Origin: Chitinophaga pinensis
Lineage (GTDB): Bacteria; Bacteroidota; Bacteroidia; Flavobacteriales_D; Crocinitomicaceae
Direction: 5' to 3'
Length of the DNA: 5,965 nucleotides
Assembly: GCA_945861175.1 (NCBI GenBank)
Contig: CAMATR010000131.1
Span: 1 to 5,965, forward strand
Below are positions 1 through 5,202 of the stretch, piece after piece (positions within the stretch are counted from its first letter, which is position 1; each line of letters begins with the position of its first letter). Made by a program: the position numbers and the translations under genes. The notes beneath the pieces are model-generated. The model made no database searches. It worked only from the letters and a program-made list of their open reading frames with translations, and was not told where the DNA came from.

Positions 1-1035
1 CACCCGATGCATGCTGGAACAGGAGAGTTGGTCGCTCAGTGTGTTGTGAAGGCAGCTATAACAAGCGGAATGCCCGAGGGGATATTTTCTAATTTAAATG
101 GAAAATCGTTTGAGGTCGGACAAAAGCTTACTACACACCCAGCAATAAAAGCAGTTGCTTTTACAGGCTCGAGTGATGGTGGACGAGCTTTGTTTGATTT
201 AGCATCGAAACGAAAGGAGCCAATTCCTGTGTTCGCTGAAATGGGAAGTGTTAATCCAATAATTATGTTGCCTGATGCTTTTTTGTCTGATCGAAAAAAA
301 TGGGCAGAACGCATAGCCTCTTCTGTAACGACTGATGCCGGTCAATTCTGCACAAAACCAGGAATTTTATTTCTTTTGCAAACAGATGAGTCCCCTCTTT
401 TTATAGAGCAATTGAAGCAAGAAATTTTGAAAGAAAAAACTCTGTCTATGCTCCACCCTGAGATACTGAATCGTTACAGAAATCGCTTGGACCAGCTTTC
501 AAATTCTAGCTTAATTCAGCAAGAATCAGGATCTTCGAATTATAATCGAAATGAAGGCCCTAACGTATTCTCTCTTTGCGGGATTGCGGACTTTTTAAAA
601 TCAGAGTTTTTGTATGAAGAAGTCTTTGGACCTCATTTACTTGTCGTAAATTGCCACAAGCCAAAGGATATTCTTGCAGGAATGAATAAGCTTGGTGGAC
701 AATTAACCTGCACATTGATTGGTTCTGAAAAAGAATTTTTGTTACAAAAAGAATTGATTACCGTTATTCAAAAGCAGGCAGGAAGATTGATTTTTAATGG
801 GTTACCAACAGGTGTTGAGGTGAATGCATCTTCACACCACGGTGGGCCGTATCCAGCAACTACTGATAGTCGATTTACTGCCGTTGGTATAGATTCGGTA
901 AAGCGATTCTGCAGGCCAGTAGCTTTTCAGAATTGTCCAGATTTATTTTTGCCATTGGAATTGAAGAACAAAAACTTGCTCAATATTGTTAGACGTGTCA
1001 ATGGAGAATTTCATTATAAGGACATAATTGATTAG
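1..1035 (+). CDS. Aldehyde dehydrogenase, alpha-ketoglutarate semialdehyde dehydrogenase type (5'-truncated)
   Basis: The reading frame is open from base 1, so the start lies upstream; 344 C-terminal residues are visible of a family usually a little over 500 long. Numbering from the first visible codon, the protein shows the NAD(P)-binding loop FTGSSDGGRAL (54-64), the general-base glutamate E80 in FAEMGS, the catalytic cysteine C117 in GQFCTKPG, the EEVFGP cofactor motif (206-211) and the C-terminal HGGPYPATTDSR block (280-291). FAEMGS and HGGPYPATTDSR are hallmarks of the ketoglutarate semialdehyde dehydrogenase branch. That branch oxidises 2,5-dioxopentanoate to 2-oxoglutarate with NAD(P)+ in the cytoplasm, at the end of hydroxyproline or pentose/sugar-acid breakdown. 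Both catalytic residues are present, so the enzyme is probably active. CGA is the commonest arginine codon (6 of 14), unlike the ribosomal genes downstream. The family call is firm; the exact substrate is inferred, as partner genes are outside the window. Confidence 0.9.
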   Translation, partial: HPMHAGTGELVAQCVVKAAITSGMPEGIFSNLNGKSFEVGQKLTTHPAIKAVAFTGSSDGGRALFDLASKRKEPIPVFAEMGSVNPIIMLPDAFLSDRKKWAERIASSVTTDAGQFCTKPGILFLLQTDESPLFIEQLKQEILKEKTLSMLHPEILNRYRNRLDQLSNSSLIQQESGSSNYNRNEGPNVFSLCGIADFLKSEFLYEEVFGPHLLVVNCHKPKDILAGMNKLGGQLTCTLIGSEKEFLLQKELITVIQKQAGRLIFNGLPTGVEVNASSHHGGPYPATTDSRFTAVGIDSVKRFCRPVAFQNCPDLFLPLELKNKNLLNIVRRVNGEFHYKDIID

Positions 1036-1070
1036 CTTTAATGAATAAAAAGAGTTAAATCCACTGATAT

Positions 1071-1095
1071 ACAAAAATCTATTTTCTATTTTTGT
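1071..1095. repeat. Perfect 8-bp inverted repeat in the spacer after the dehydrogenase
   Basis: ACAAAAAT at 1071-1078 is matched by its exact reverse complement ATTTTTGT at 1088-1095, leaving a 9-base loop. In RNA it would be an almost all A-U hairpin, weak on its own, with no clean U-run after the 3' arm. It may help terminate the upstream transcript or be an operator, since its right arm overlaps a possible -7 box. In a spacer this A/T-rich, chance is also possible. Confidence 0.4.
1087..1094 (+). promoter_or_regulatory. Possible Bacteroidota -7 promoter box for the coiled-coil gene
   Basis: TATTTTTG fits the TAnnTTTG -7 consensus of the Bacteroidota housekeeping sigma factor and ends 19 bases before the ATG at 1114. 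The matching -33 position (about 1064-1067) reads CTGA rather than TTTG, so only half of the promoter is convincing. If real, the mRNA leader would be only a dozen or so bases. Confidence 0.3.
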
Positions 1096-1113
1096 TAACT
1101 ATTTGACCATTAT

Positions 1114-2088
1114 ATGTCTGAAGAAAAGGAAACGAATTCAACGAGAAGTAGCAACGGGGTTTATGTTATTATTATCCTATTACTACTTGTTGGATTGGCT
1201 TTAATGGCCATGCAATGGTCTAAGAAAAACAGTGAGCTGAACCAATGTGCAAATGACAACATCTTGCTGAAAGCTGATATGGCAGGTATGAATGAAATGA
1301 TGTCAGGGTATGTTGATAATATGTCTAAAGATTTGAAGACTGATTTTAAGAACATGTTGGAGACATATGACGATTTAATGTTAAAGGACAAGAGTAAGGC
1401 AGATAGTTTAAATGTTCAGAAACAAAAAATTCTAATCTTGATGGAAGATTTGGATGCTTCCAAACGAAATGGGCAATTAAATGCAAGAAAAATTGCTCAA
1501 ATGAATAGAGAGATTGAAACGCTTCGTTCAATAATGAAAAGTTATGTCGTTCAAATTGACTCGTTGAACACCTTAAATGTTAAACTGACATCAGATTTGG
1601 ATCAAAGCAACACAAAATTAACCTCAACAACTCAGGAGAGGGATATGTATAAACAAGATGCCGAGCAAAAAACGGAGCAAGTTAAAAAAGGAGCCAAACT
1701 TCAAGCTTATGGTTTCTCATCCTTAGGTTTAAAAATGAAATTGAATAATACGACTGAAAAATCGGATAAGGCAAAAAATGTTGCGCAAATAAAGTCTAGT
1801 TTCACCATTTCAGAAAATCCAATAACACCATCCGGACAAAAGACAGTTTATCTTCAGATTTTAAGTCCAGAGGGTCGCACTTTACAAAATAGATCAACGA
1901 ACGTTGTACAGATTGATGGCCTTCCAGTATCTTATTCGGATAAAAAAGAAATTGATTATCAAAATCAACAACTTGATATGTCAATTTATTATGATTTCCG
2001 GGGAGAAGAAGCGGTAAAAGGTAATTATATAATAAAAATCTTCTGCGACGGAAATTTGATCGGAACAGATAGTTTTACACTTAAATAA
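1114..2088 (+). CDS. Membrane-anchored coiled-coil protein of unknown function
   Basis: I do not recognise this 324-residue protein as a named family. Residues 1-15 are short and polar, 16-33 form one strongly hydrophobic segment (VYVIIILLLLVGLALMAM), and WSKK follows. There is no lipobox cysteine, so it looks like a signal-anchor or single-pass inner-membrane protein. Residues about 37-190 are rich in K, E, Q, D, N, L and M with heptad-like spacing and few glycines or prolines, indicating a long coiled coil. From about 195 the composition changes to alternating hydrophobic and polar stretches with the look of a beta-sandwich (for example QKTVYLQILSPEGR and GNYIIKIFCDGN). The likely topology is a short cytoplasmic N-terminus with the coiled coil and beta domain in the periplasm; this is inferred. 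Similar proteins in Bacteroidota are usually hypothetical, sometimes loosely labelled as chromosome partitioning proteins without basis. The ATG directly precedes the anchor, and no Shine-Dalgarno is present. The RRM gene follows after 33 bases. Confidence 0.85.
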   Translation: MSEEKETNSTRSSNGVYVIIILLLLVGLALMAMQWSKKNSELNQCANDNILLKADMAGMNEMMSGYVDNMSKDLKTDFKNMLETYDDLMLKDKSKADSLNVQKQKILILMEDLDASKRNGQLNARKIAQMNREIETLRSIMKSYVVQIDSLNTLNVKLTSDLDQSNTKLTSTTQERDMYKQDAEQKTEQVKKGAKLQAYGFSSLGLKMKLNNTTEKSDKAKNVAQIKSSFTISENPITPSGQKTVYLQILSPEGRTLQNRSTNVVQIDGLPVSYSDKKEIDYQNQQLDMSIYYDFRGEEAVKGNYIIKIFCDGNLIGTDSFTLK

Positions 2089-2121
2089 CAGAGTTAGGTA
2101 ACCACTCATACTATTAACAAA

Positions 2122-2508
2122 ATGGTAAATATTTTCATTGCAAATCTCGACTGGGAAATTACATCCGAGGATTTGAAAACTACTTTTTCAACATTTGGAA
2201 ATGTTGTCTACGCTCATGTCGTTTTTGAAAAGGACACAAAACGTTCTAAAGGTTTCGGATATGTTGAAATGGACAACACCGATTATGCTATCAATGCTAT
2301 CGAGGCATTAAATGGGATGGAAATAAATGGCAGAAAGTTAGATGTGAAGATAGCCTCTCCGAAGGGCAATAGACCAGCAAAAAAAGAGCTTGTAGAAAAA
2401 AAACCATTTAATAATGATCGTTTTTCTGATAGACTTAATCCAAAAAGAGAAGCAAGTCGATCTTTTCAGTCGACTTTAGATCGTCCAAAAAGAAATTTCG
2501 ATAAATAA
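2122..2508 (+). CDS. Single-RRM RNA-binding protein
   Basis: This 128-residue protein carries one RNA recognition motif at about residues 2-79. RNP2 is IFIANL (4-9) and RNP1 is KGFGYVEM (43-50), with the aromatic residues F5, F45 and Y47 at the positions that normally stack on RNA bases. The last RNP1 position is Met instead of the usual Phe/Tyr. The fold continues through the ALNGMEINGRKLDVKIA block (62-78). Residues about 80-128 form a basic, low-complexity tail rich in K, R, N, S and P, probably disordered and adding RNA affinity. Such small RRM proteins are common in Bacteroidota and Cyanobacteria, and in Bacteroides they have been linked to post-transcriptional regulation; the targets of this one cannot be told from sequence. 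The start has no Shine-Dalgarno but lies in an A-rich context. It lies 33 bases after the coiled-coil gene and 13 bases before the crotonase, so co-transcription is likely. Confidence 0.93.
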   Translation: MVNIFIANLDWEITSEDLKTTFSTFGNVVYAHVVFEKDTKRSKGFGYVEMDNTDYAINAIEALNGMEINGRKLDVKIASPKGNRPAKKELVEKKPFNNDRFSDRLNPKREASRSFQSTLDRPKRNFDK

Positions 2509-2521
2509 AAAATTAGCATTT

Positions 2522-3292
2522 ATGTCAGCTTTGGATCAGGGATTCGTGAATCATTCGATAGAATTAAACGGAGTAGCAACTATTGTATTCGGACATCCTT
2601 TAAGTAATTCTTTGCCAGGAAAAATACTGCAAAAATTAGCGGAAACAATTACTGAACTGGGTCAAAACGATGATGTAAAAGTCATTGTGCTGAGTTCCTC
2701 AGGAGAAAAAGTATTTTGCGCTGGGGCAAGTTTTGATGAGTTAATTTCAATAAAGGATCTTGAGACTGGAAAGGTGTTTTTTTCGGGTTTTGCGAAAGTT
2801 ATAAATGCTTGTAGAAAAGCCCCTAAATTTATTATCGGCCGAGTGCATGGTAAGGCAGTTGGCGGTGGCGTAGGGATTGCATCTTCTGTGGATTATTGTT
2901 TTGCAACCCAAAATGCAGATATTAAGTTATCTGAATTAGCAGTAGGAATTGGACCATTTGTAGTCGGTCCTGCTGTTGAGAGAAAAATAGGATTGTCTGC
3001 AATGAGTGAGTTAGCCATTAATGCAACGGAATGGAGAAATGCCGACTGGGCAAAAAAGAAAGGTCTTTACACAGATGTTTTCGACTCTGAAATAGATATG
3101 GATGAGGAAATTAATAAATTGACAGGTCGACTTGCAGCTTCAAATCCTGAAGCAATGGCTATGTTGAAAAAAGTGTTTTGGCAAGGAACAGAGCACTGGG
3201 ATGAATTGTTAACAGAAAGAGCTGGGATGAGCGGAAAACTTGTATTGAGTGATTTTACCGTAAATGCAATCAATTCATTTAAGAAAAAGTAA
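2522..3292 (+). CDS. Enoyl-CoA hydratase/isomerase (crotonase) family protein, methylglutaconyl-CoA hydratase-like
   Basis: The 256-residue length is normal for the crotonase fold, a cytoplasmic family acting on acyl-CoA thioesters. The first oxyanion-hole segment is CAGASFDEL (66-74) and the second is GKAVGGGVGIA (110-120), whose GGG turn begins at G114. Of the two catalytic glutamates of classical hydratases, the first is replaced by glycine (G118 in GGGVGI). The second is kept as E138 in KLSELAVG. The pattern GGGxG(L/I) followed by LSE and a G-P-V-rich stretch resembles bacterial LiuC-type methylglutaconyl-CoA hydratases of leucine breakdown more than classical FadB/crotonase enzymes. The substrate is therefore uncertain: leucine or isoprenoid degradation, or another hydratase, isomerase or hydrolase reaction. 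No other acyl-CoA gene is visible nearby. It follows the RRM gene by 13 bases and probably ends that transcription unit. Confidence 0.88.
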   Translation: MSALDQGFVNHSIELNGVATIVFGHPLSNSLPGKILQKLAETITELGQNDDVKVIVLSSSGEKVFCAGASFDELISIKDLETGKVFFSGFAKVINACRKAPKFIIGRVHGKAVGGGVGIASSVDYCFATQNADIKLSELAVGIGPFVVGPAVERKIGLSAMSELAINATEWRNADWAKKKGLYTDVFDSEIDMDEEINKLTGRLAASNPEAMAMLKKVFWQGTEHWDELLTERAGMSGKLVLSDFTVNAINSFKKK

Positions 3293-3358
3293 TAAAACAG
3301 TGGTTTTTTAGAAGCCTGTAGTGTTTTTGTTTTCCCGCCTTCTTTTTTTTAAAATTCG
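3293..3358 (+). terminator. Possible intrinsic terminator after the crotonase gene
   Basis: The spacer before the rplM promoter contains AGAAG (3310-3314), which can pair with CTTCT (3339-3343), directly followed by a run of T ending at 3350. The stem is only 5 bp with a 24-base loop. A second weak pairing, ACAG (3297-3300) with CTGT (3316-3319), lies upstream. The T-run at the end of a gene and just before a strong promoter fits a terminator, but the hairpin itself is poor. Confidence 0.3.
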
Positions 3359-3389
3359 TTTGTTAATAAAAATAGAAATGATATCTTTG
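3359..3389 (+). promoter_or_regulatory. Bacteroidota housekeeping promoter of rplM-rpsI
   Basis: TTTG at 3359-3362 (-33) and TATCTTTG at 3382-3389 (-7, exact TAnnTTTG) are separated by 19 bases, the expected spacing for the primary sigma factor of Bacteroidota. Transcription should begin a few bases after 3389, in the C-run near 3391-3396, giving a leader of about 40 bases before the GTG. The site is well placed for the ribosomal operon and is the clearest promoter in the window. Confidence 0.75.
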
Positions 3390-3420
3390 CACCCCCAATT
3401 TAGGGATATTGTCTTATTTA

Positions 3421-3432
3421 ATTAATATTAAT
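3421..3432. repeat. 12-bp perfect palindrome just before the rplM start
   Basis: ATTAATATTAAT equals its own reverse complement and ends one base before the GTG codon. All bases are A or T, so any RNA hairpin would be very weak. It may simply be the unstructured A/T-rich initiation region favoured in Bacteroidota, where Shine-Dalgarno pairing is rarely used. Confidence 0.4.
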
Positions 3433-3433
3433 A

Positions 3434-3889
3434 GTGGATACATTAAGTTACAAAACCGTTTCCGGCAACAAGGAAACCGCTAATAAAAAGTGGTTTGTTG
3501 TGGATGCAGAGGGCCAAACTGTTGGTCGTCTAGCAAGCAAGGTGGCGAAGATCATCCGTGGAAAACACAAGACGAACTTCACTCCTCATGCTGACTGCGG
3601 TGACAACGTAATTGTTGTCAATGCAGAGAAAGTATCTTTCTCAGGTGCGAAACTTGTAGATAAGGAGTATGTGCGTTACACTGGTTATCCAGGTGGTCAG
3701 CGTTTTACTTCTGCACAAGATATGCTTCGCAAGCACCCAGAGAGATTGATTGAAAAAGCTGTTAAAGGTATGTTGCCGAAAAACAAGCTTGGAAGAAAAT
3801 TGTACACGAATTTAAAAGTGTACGTTGGTCCTGAGCATAACCAAGTGGCACAGAAACCTGAGGCATTTAACCTTGATACATTCAAATAA
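3434..3889 (+). CDS. rplM: 50S ribosomal protein L13 (uL13), GTG start
   Basis: The 151-residue product is full-length bacterial L13, an early-assembly protein of the large ribosomal subunit that binds 23S rRNA. Recognisable segments are WFVVDAEGQTVGRLAS (20-35), RGKHKTNFTPHADCGDNV (42-59), the YTGYPGG loop (82-88) and the family signature AVKGMLPKNKLGR (109-121). The N-terminal MDTLSYKT is characteristic of Bacteroidota L13. Its start codon must be GTG: an in-frame TAA lies at 3419-3421, no ATG occurs between it and the conserved N-terminus, and the first internal Met is residue 97. No Shine-Dalgarno is visible. Arginine codons are mostly CGT/CGC (5 of 7, no CGA), as expected for a highly expressed gene. 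It is driven by the promoter at 3359-3389 and co-transcribed with rpsI, 5 bases downstream. Confidence 0.98.
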   Translation: MDTLSYKTVSGNKETANKKWFVVDAEGQTVGRLASKVAKIIRGKHKTNFTPHADCGDNVIVVNAEKVSFSGAKLVDKEYVRYTGYPGGQRFTSAQDMLRKHPERLIEKAVKGMLPKNKLGRKLYTNLKVYVGPEHNQVAQKPEAFNLDTFK

Positions 3890-3894
3890 ATAGC

Positions 3895-4281
3895 ATGGAA
3901 GTAATTAACACATTAGGAAGAAGAAAAACTTCAGTTGCTCGTGTTTACCTTTCAAAAGGTACGGGTAAAGTGATCGTAAATAAGAAAGACTATAAAGAGG
4001 CTTTCCCAATTGCAGTTCTTCAATCAAAAATTGAGCAGCCATTTGCACTTACAAGTACTAAGGGACAATACGATGTTCGAGTAAATGTTTTCGGTGGTGG
4101 AATCAATGGTCAAGCTGAAGCTATCCGTTTAGGGATTTCTCGCGCTTTGGTTGAAATTGCTGAAGAAAACAAAACATTATTGAAAGCAGAGGGACTTATG
4201 ACGCGCGATCCAAGAATGGTAGAGCGTAAGAAGCCAGGGCAACCGAAAGCTCGTAAGAAATTTCAGTTCTCAAAACGTTAA
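3895..4281 (+). CDS. rpsI: 30S ribosomal protein S9 (uS9)
   Basis: The 128-residue product is full-length S9, a head protein of the small subunit whose C-terminal tail reaches the P-site tRNA. It has the N-terminal GRRKTSVARVYL block (8-19), the signature GGGINGQAEAIRLGISRAL (67-85), the DPR element in LMTRDPRMVERKKPGQPKAR, and the invariant basic C-terminal SKR. The family signature often has Gly where this protein has E75; Glu here is usual in Bacteroidota. It begins 5 bases after the rplM stop, the standard L13-S9 pair, so the two are co-transcribed. There is no Shine-Dalgarno, and translation may benefit from coupling to rplM. Its own stop is followed by a 135-base gap. Confidence 0.98.
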   Translation: MEVINTLGRRKTSVARVYLSKGTGKVIVNKKDYKEAFPIAVLQSKIEQPFALTSTKGQYDVRVNVFGGGINGQAEAIRLGISRALVEIAEENKTLLKAEGLMTRDPRMVERKKPGQPKARKKFQFSKR

Positions 4282-4309
4282 AAAAATTATTTGGCGGTTG
4301 TTTAGTATC

Positions 4310-4351
4310 CAAACTTCAGAGTACCCTTCATTGTATTGAACCCTCTGTTTG
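4310..4351 (+). promoter_or_regulatory. Predicted stem-loop in the rpsI-rpsB spacer
   Basis: CAGAG (4317-4321) pairs with CTCTG (4343-4347). The outer arm CAAA (4310-4313) pairs with TTTG (4348-4351) across a 3-base bulge. An inner stem TTCA (4327-4330) pairs with TGAA (4337-4340) around a 6-base loop. The result is a bulged hairpin of about 13 base pairs. No T-run follows, so it is not a typical intrinsic terminator. It could belong to a rpsB leader bound by S2, as known for autoregulated rpsB-tsf in E. coli, or could mark the 3' end of the rplM-rpsI message. The folding was done by eye. Confidence 0.45.
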
Positions 4352-4378
4352 TTGAAATAAACTAATGCCTTACTGTTG
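4348..4378 (+). promoter_or_regulatory. Possible promoter of rpsB-tsf
   Basis: TTTG at 4348-4351 and TACTGTTG at 4371-4378 are 19 bases apart, exactly the spacing of the rplM promoter. The -7 box differs from TAnnTTTG at one position (G for the first T of TTTG). Transcription would start near 4384 and leave a leader of about 33 bases. The -33 box coincides with the 3' arm of the upstream hairpin, so the two signals may be alternatives. Confidence 0.45.
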
Positions 4379-4386
4379 AAAGACAG
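4373..4386 (+). promoter_or_regulatory. Small GNRA-loop hairpin in the rpsB leader
   Basis: CTGTT (4373-4377) can pair with GACAG (4382-4386), including one T-G wobble, closing a GAAA tetraloop. It lies 30 bases before the rpsB start and overlaps the possible -7 box. If transcription starts upstream, it would be a compact protein-binding or regulatory hairpin; if it starts at about 4384, it would not be formed in RNA. Confidence 0.3.
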
Positions 4387-4406
4387 GGAATGTAAACAAT
4401 TTTAAA

Positions 4407-4411
4407 AAGGA
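4407..4411 (+). promoter_or_regulatory. Shine-Dalgarno-like site of rpsB
   Basis: AAGGA is placed 5 bases before the rpsB ATG. None of the other gene starts in this window has a comparable site, and in Bacteroidota such sites are uncommon because the 16S rRNA 3' end is sequestered on the ribosome. It supports the ATG at 4417 and may reflect special translational control. Confidence 0.55.
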
Positions 4412-4416
4412 AAAAA

Positions 4417-5181
4417 ATGTCAAAAGTAAGTTTTGAAAATTTATTAGAAGCAGGTGTTCACTTCGGACACTTGAAAAGAAAATGGAACCCGGCAATGGCG
4501 CCGTATATCTTTGAAGAGAAAAAAGGTATCCACATTATCGACCTCAATAAGACAATTGCACATCTCGATCAAGCATGTGCGGCAATGAAACAAATTGCAA
4601 AGTCGGGTAAAAAAGTTCTTTTCGTTGCTACTAAAAAACAAGCCAAAGAAATAGTTGCTCAAAAGGTAGCTGAAATCAATATGCCATTCGTAACTGAGCG
4701 TTGGTCTGGAGGGATGCTTACAAACTTCCAAACAACTCGTAAGTCGATTAGAAAAATGACTTCTATCGATAAAATGAAATCTGATGGTACTTGGGATACA
4801 TTGAACAAAAGAGAGCGTCTATTTAAAACACGTCAGCGTGAGAAATTGGAAAAGAATTTTGGTTCAATTGCAGAGATGACGCGTCAACCTGCAGCAATTT
4901 TCCTTGTAGACATCTTGAAAGAGCATATTGCAATGAATGAAGCGAAAAGATTGAATATTCCTTTGTTTGCTATGGTAGATACGAATTCTAATCCTAAATT
5001 GATTGATTTCCCAATCCCTGCAAATGACGATGCAACTAAGTCTATTACCATTATTTTGGATGCAATTTGTAGTTCTATCAAAGAAGGTTTGGAAGAGCGT
5101 AAAAATACGAAAGGCGCGGATAAAGAAGAAATAGTTGCTCCAGTTGTCGAAGCAGCTGCAACGGAAGAAAACAAAGATTAA
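4417..5181 (+). CDS. rpsB: 30S ribosomal protein S2 (uS2)
   Basis: The 254-residue product is full-length S2, a late-assembling protein on the solvent side of the small subunit, at the head-body junction and next to S1 where that is present. It opens with the typical LLEAGVHFGH (9-18) and RKWNPAMAPYIF. It continues through KKVLFVATKKQA, ERWSGGMLTNF and the conserved central block from IFLVD to MVDTNSNP, then IPANDDA near the end of the core. Residues from about 228 form a charged, Ala/Glu-rich tail that varies between species. The ATG is supported by the AAGGA site and by the family's N-terminus. It is followed after 21 bases by tsf, the near-universal rpsB-tsf pair. In E. coli, S2 represses its own operon through the leader; whether this holds here is not known. 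Confidence 0.98.
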   Translation: MSKVSFENLLEAGVHFGHLKRKWNPAMAPYIFEEKKGIHIIDLNKTIAHLDQACAAMKQIAKSGKKVLFVATKKQAKEIVAQKVAEINMPFVTERWSGGMLTNFQTTRKSIRKMTSIDKMKSDGTWDTLNKRERLFKTRQREKLEKNFGSIAEMTRQPAAIFLVDILKEHIAMNEAKRLNIPLFAMVDTNSNPKLIDFPIPANDDATKSITIILDAICSSIKEGLEERKNTKGADKEEIVAPVVEAAATEENKD

Positions 5182-5202
5182 TTAACTGAAAATATATTTT
5201 CT

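Noticed and set aside
36..314. Open frame of 92 codons on the - strand
   Set aside because: It lies entirely opposite the conserved dehydrogenase frame, including the catalytic glutamate region, and its product has no recognisable domain.
1036..1070. TTTAA/TTAAA pairing just after the dehydrogenase stop as a terminator
   Set aside because: The 5-bp stem is all A-T with no T-run after it, and such pairings are expected by chance in this composition.
2070..2077. TAGTTTTA as a -7 box for the RRM gene
   Set aside because: It lies inside the end of the coiled-coil gene, deviates at the last base, and the nearest TTTG is only 11 bases upstream, far from the usual 19 or so.
2522..3292. Idea that the crotonase is an AUH-like RNA-binding hydratase because it sits beside an RRM gene
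   Set aside because: Human AUH binds RNA through a lysine-rich helix near its N-terminus. The matching helix here (about residues 31-47) has only two lysines, and AUH keeps the first catalytic glutamate, which this protein lacks.
4310..4351. Hairpin as a rho-independent terminator of rplM-rpsI
   Set aside because: The stem is followed by TTTGTTGAAATAAA rather than a T-run and is interrupted by a bulge and internal loop, so it is listed only as a structured element.
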